Part shown: positions 41,225 to 41,432 of the stretch, one piece after another | Position numbering within the stretch: the stretch's first letter is position 1 | Layout: every line of letters starts with the position of its first letter | Source of the DNA: Lentisphaerota bacterium | GTDB taxonomy: Bacteria; Verrucomicrobiota; Lentisphaeria; Victivallales; Victivallaceae | DNA length: 41,432 bases | Direction of reading: 5' to 3' | NCBI GenBank assembly: GCA_015061885.1 | Contig: SUVS01000024.1 | Span: 1-41,432, forward strand | Program-made: the position numbers and the translations under genes | Notes under the pieces: model-generated | What the model was told of the DNA's origin: nothing | Databases searched by the model: none | The model's input: the letters and a program-made list of their open reading frames with translations, nothing else

Positions 41225-41432
41225 ATGATAAAGCAAGCTGAAAATATTATGCAAGATGTTCAGTCTGGTGTTGTTATAGGCATCAGCCTGCAGCATCAGC
41301 CTGCGGCATCAGCCTGCGGCATCAGCCTGCGGCATCAGCCTGCGGCATCAGCCTGCGGCATCAGCCTGCGGCATCAGCCTGCGGCATCAGCCTGCGGCAT
41401 CAGCCTGCGGCATCAGCCTGCGGCATCAGCCT
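41225..41432 (+). CDS. Start of an ORF running into a 13-bp repeat array, truncated by window edge
   Basis: ATG at 41225 with AGGAGAG upstream and a near-consensus promoter. The first 18 codons (MIKQAENIMQDVQSGVVI) are non-repetitive and form a plausible amphipathic helix; from codon 19 the frame reads the repeat array as a 13-residue cycle ASACGISLRHQPA. There is no stop before the window ends, so length and function are unknown. I recognise no family. Because copy number sets the frame after the array, the gene may be phase-variable. It could also be a decayed or non-coding locus whose frame is open only because the repeat lacks stops. Confidence 0.45.
   Translation, partial: MIKQAENIMQDVQSGVVIGISLQHQPAASACGISLRHQPAASACGISLRHQPAASACGISLRHQPAASA
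41280..41432 (+). repeat. 13-bp tandem repeat array (GCATCAGCCTGCG), at least 11.8 copies
   Basis: The unit repeats without spacers from 41280 to the window end. All complete copies are identical except the first, which ends in A instead of G (41292). The array is open in all three plus-strand frames. It runs off the window, so the true copy number is unknown. Confidence 0.95.

Noticed and set aside
41280-41432. CRISPR-like array at the right edge
   Set aside because: The 13-bp units are adjacent with no spacers and no cas genes are present.

Overview
The window reads as about 41 kb of accessory chromosome from a carbohydrate-degrading Gram-negative bacterium, most likely of the PVC group and within it a Lentisphaerae/Victivallales-type organism. 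This assignment is inference. It rests on the mix of very large modular glycosidases, Gfo/Idh/MocA, CE15 and GxDLY-SGNH enzymes without SusC/SusD, a MacAB-TolC-type exporter (so an outer membrane is present), and moderate GC. No 16S rRNA or other taxonomic marker is present. No tRNA, rRNA, insertion sequence, prophage or CRISPR array was found.

Region 1 (1-21.2 kb) is a glycan-catabolism locus. On the plus strand lie a very large GH42-like protein with repeated N-terminal modules (cut by the left edge) and a second, unclassified TIM-barrel glycosidase-like protein. A Gfo/Idh/MocA oxidoreductase is divergent from a GH36 alpha-galactosidase, which is followed by a class II (fuculose-phosphate-type) aldolase and an exported beta-propeller lactonase. 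Facing these is a tight five-gene minus-strand operon: GH63-like glycosidase, MATE transporter, GxDLY/SGNH esterase, C45 Ntn-hydrolase and CE15 glucuronoyl esterase. Its intrinsic terminator lies inside the convergent lactonase gene. A two-gene minus operon (nucleoside 2-deoxyribosyltransferase and a second MATE) follows. Together these suggest attack on a decorated acidic heteropolysaccharide carrying galactose, deoxy-sugar and uronate-ester groups, but the substrate is not proven.

Region 2 (21.2-25 kb) is more house-keeping: a structured leader and a CorA-like channel with GMG in place of GMN, a small membrane protein, prmC, and a convergent thi4 gene controlled by a TPP riboswitch whose downstream 12-bp inverted repeat would cover the ribosome binding site.

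Region 3 (25-30.8 kb) is a minus-strand MacAB/TolC-type tripartite efflux operon ending in an alpha/beta hydrolase.

Region 4 (30.8-38.9 kb) holds a Fe(III)-type ABC importer split in two: ATPase and binding protein on the minus strand, and the fused permease on the plus strand 3.8 kb away. Between them are a group-2 sigma-70 factor, a nucleotide-sugar epimerase and an N-acetylhexosamine 1-kinase. The kinase promoter points away from the permease promoter, so the whole importer flanks a sugar-nucleotide salvage pair and a sigma factor.

Region 5 (38.9-41.4 kb) holds a polytopic GT-C-like membrane protein and then, behind a near-consensus promoter, the start of an open reading frame that runs into an uninterrupted array of 13-bp tandem repeats at the right edge. 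The unit is not a multiple of three and the array encodes the same 13-residue peptide cycle in every forward frame. This is the layout of a copy-number-switched (phase-variable) gene and is the most unusual item in the window.

Recurring signals: at least six intergenic regions carry a palindromic TTGCAA hexamer 16-17 bases from a TATATT/TATTTT-like -10 box. Several gene ends carry long perfect hairpins that lack a T-tract.
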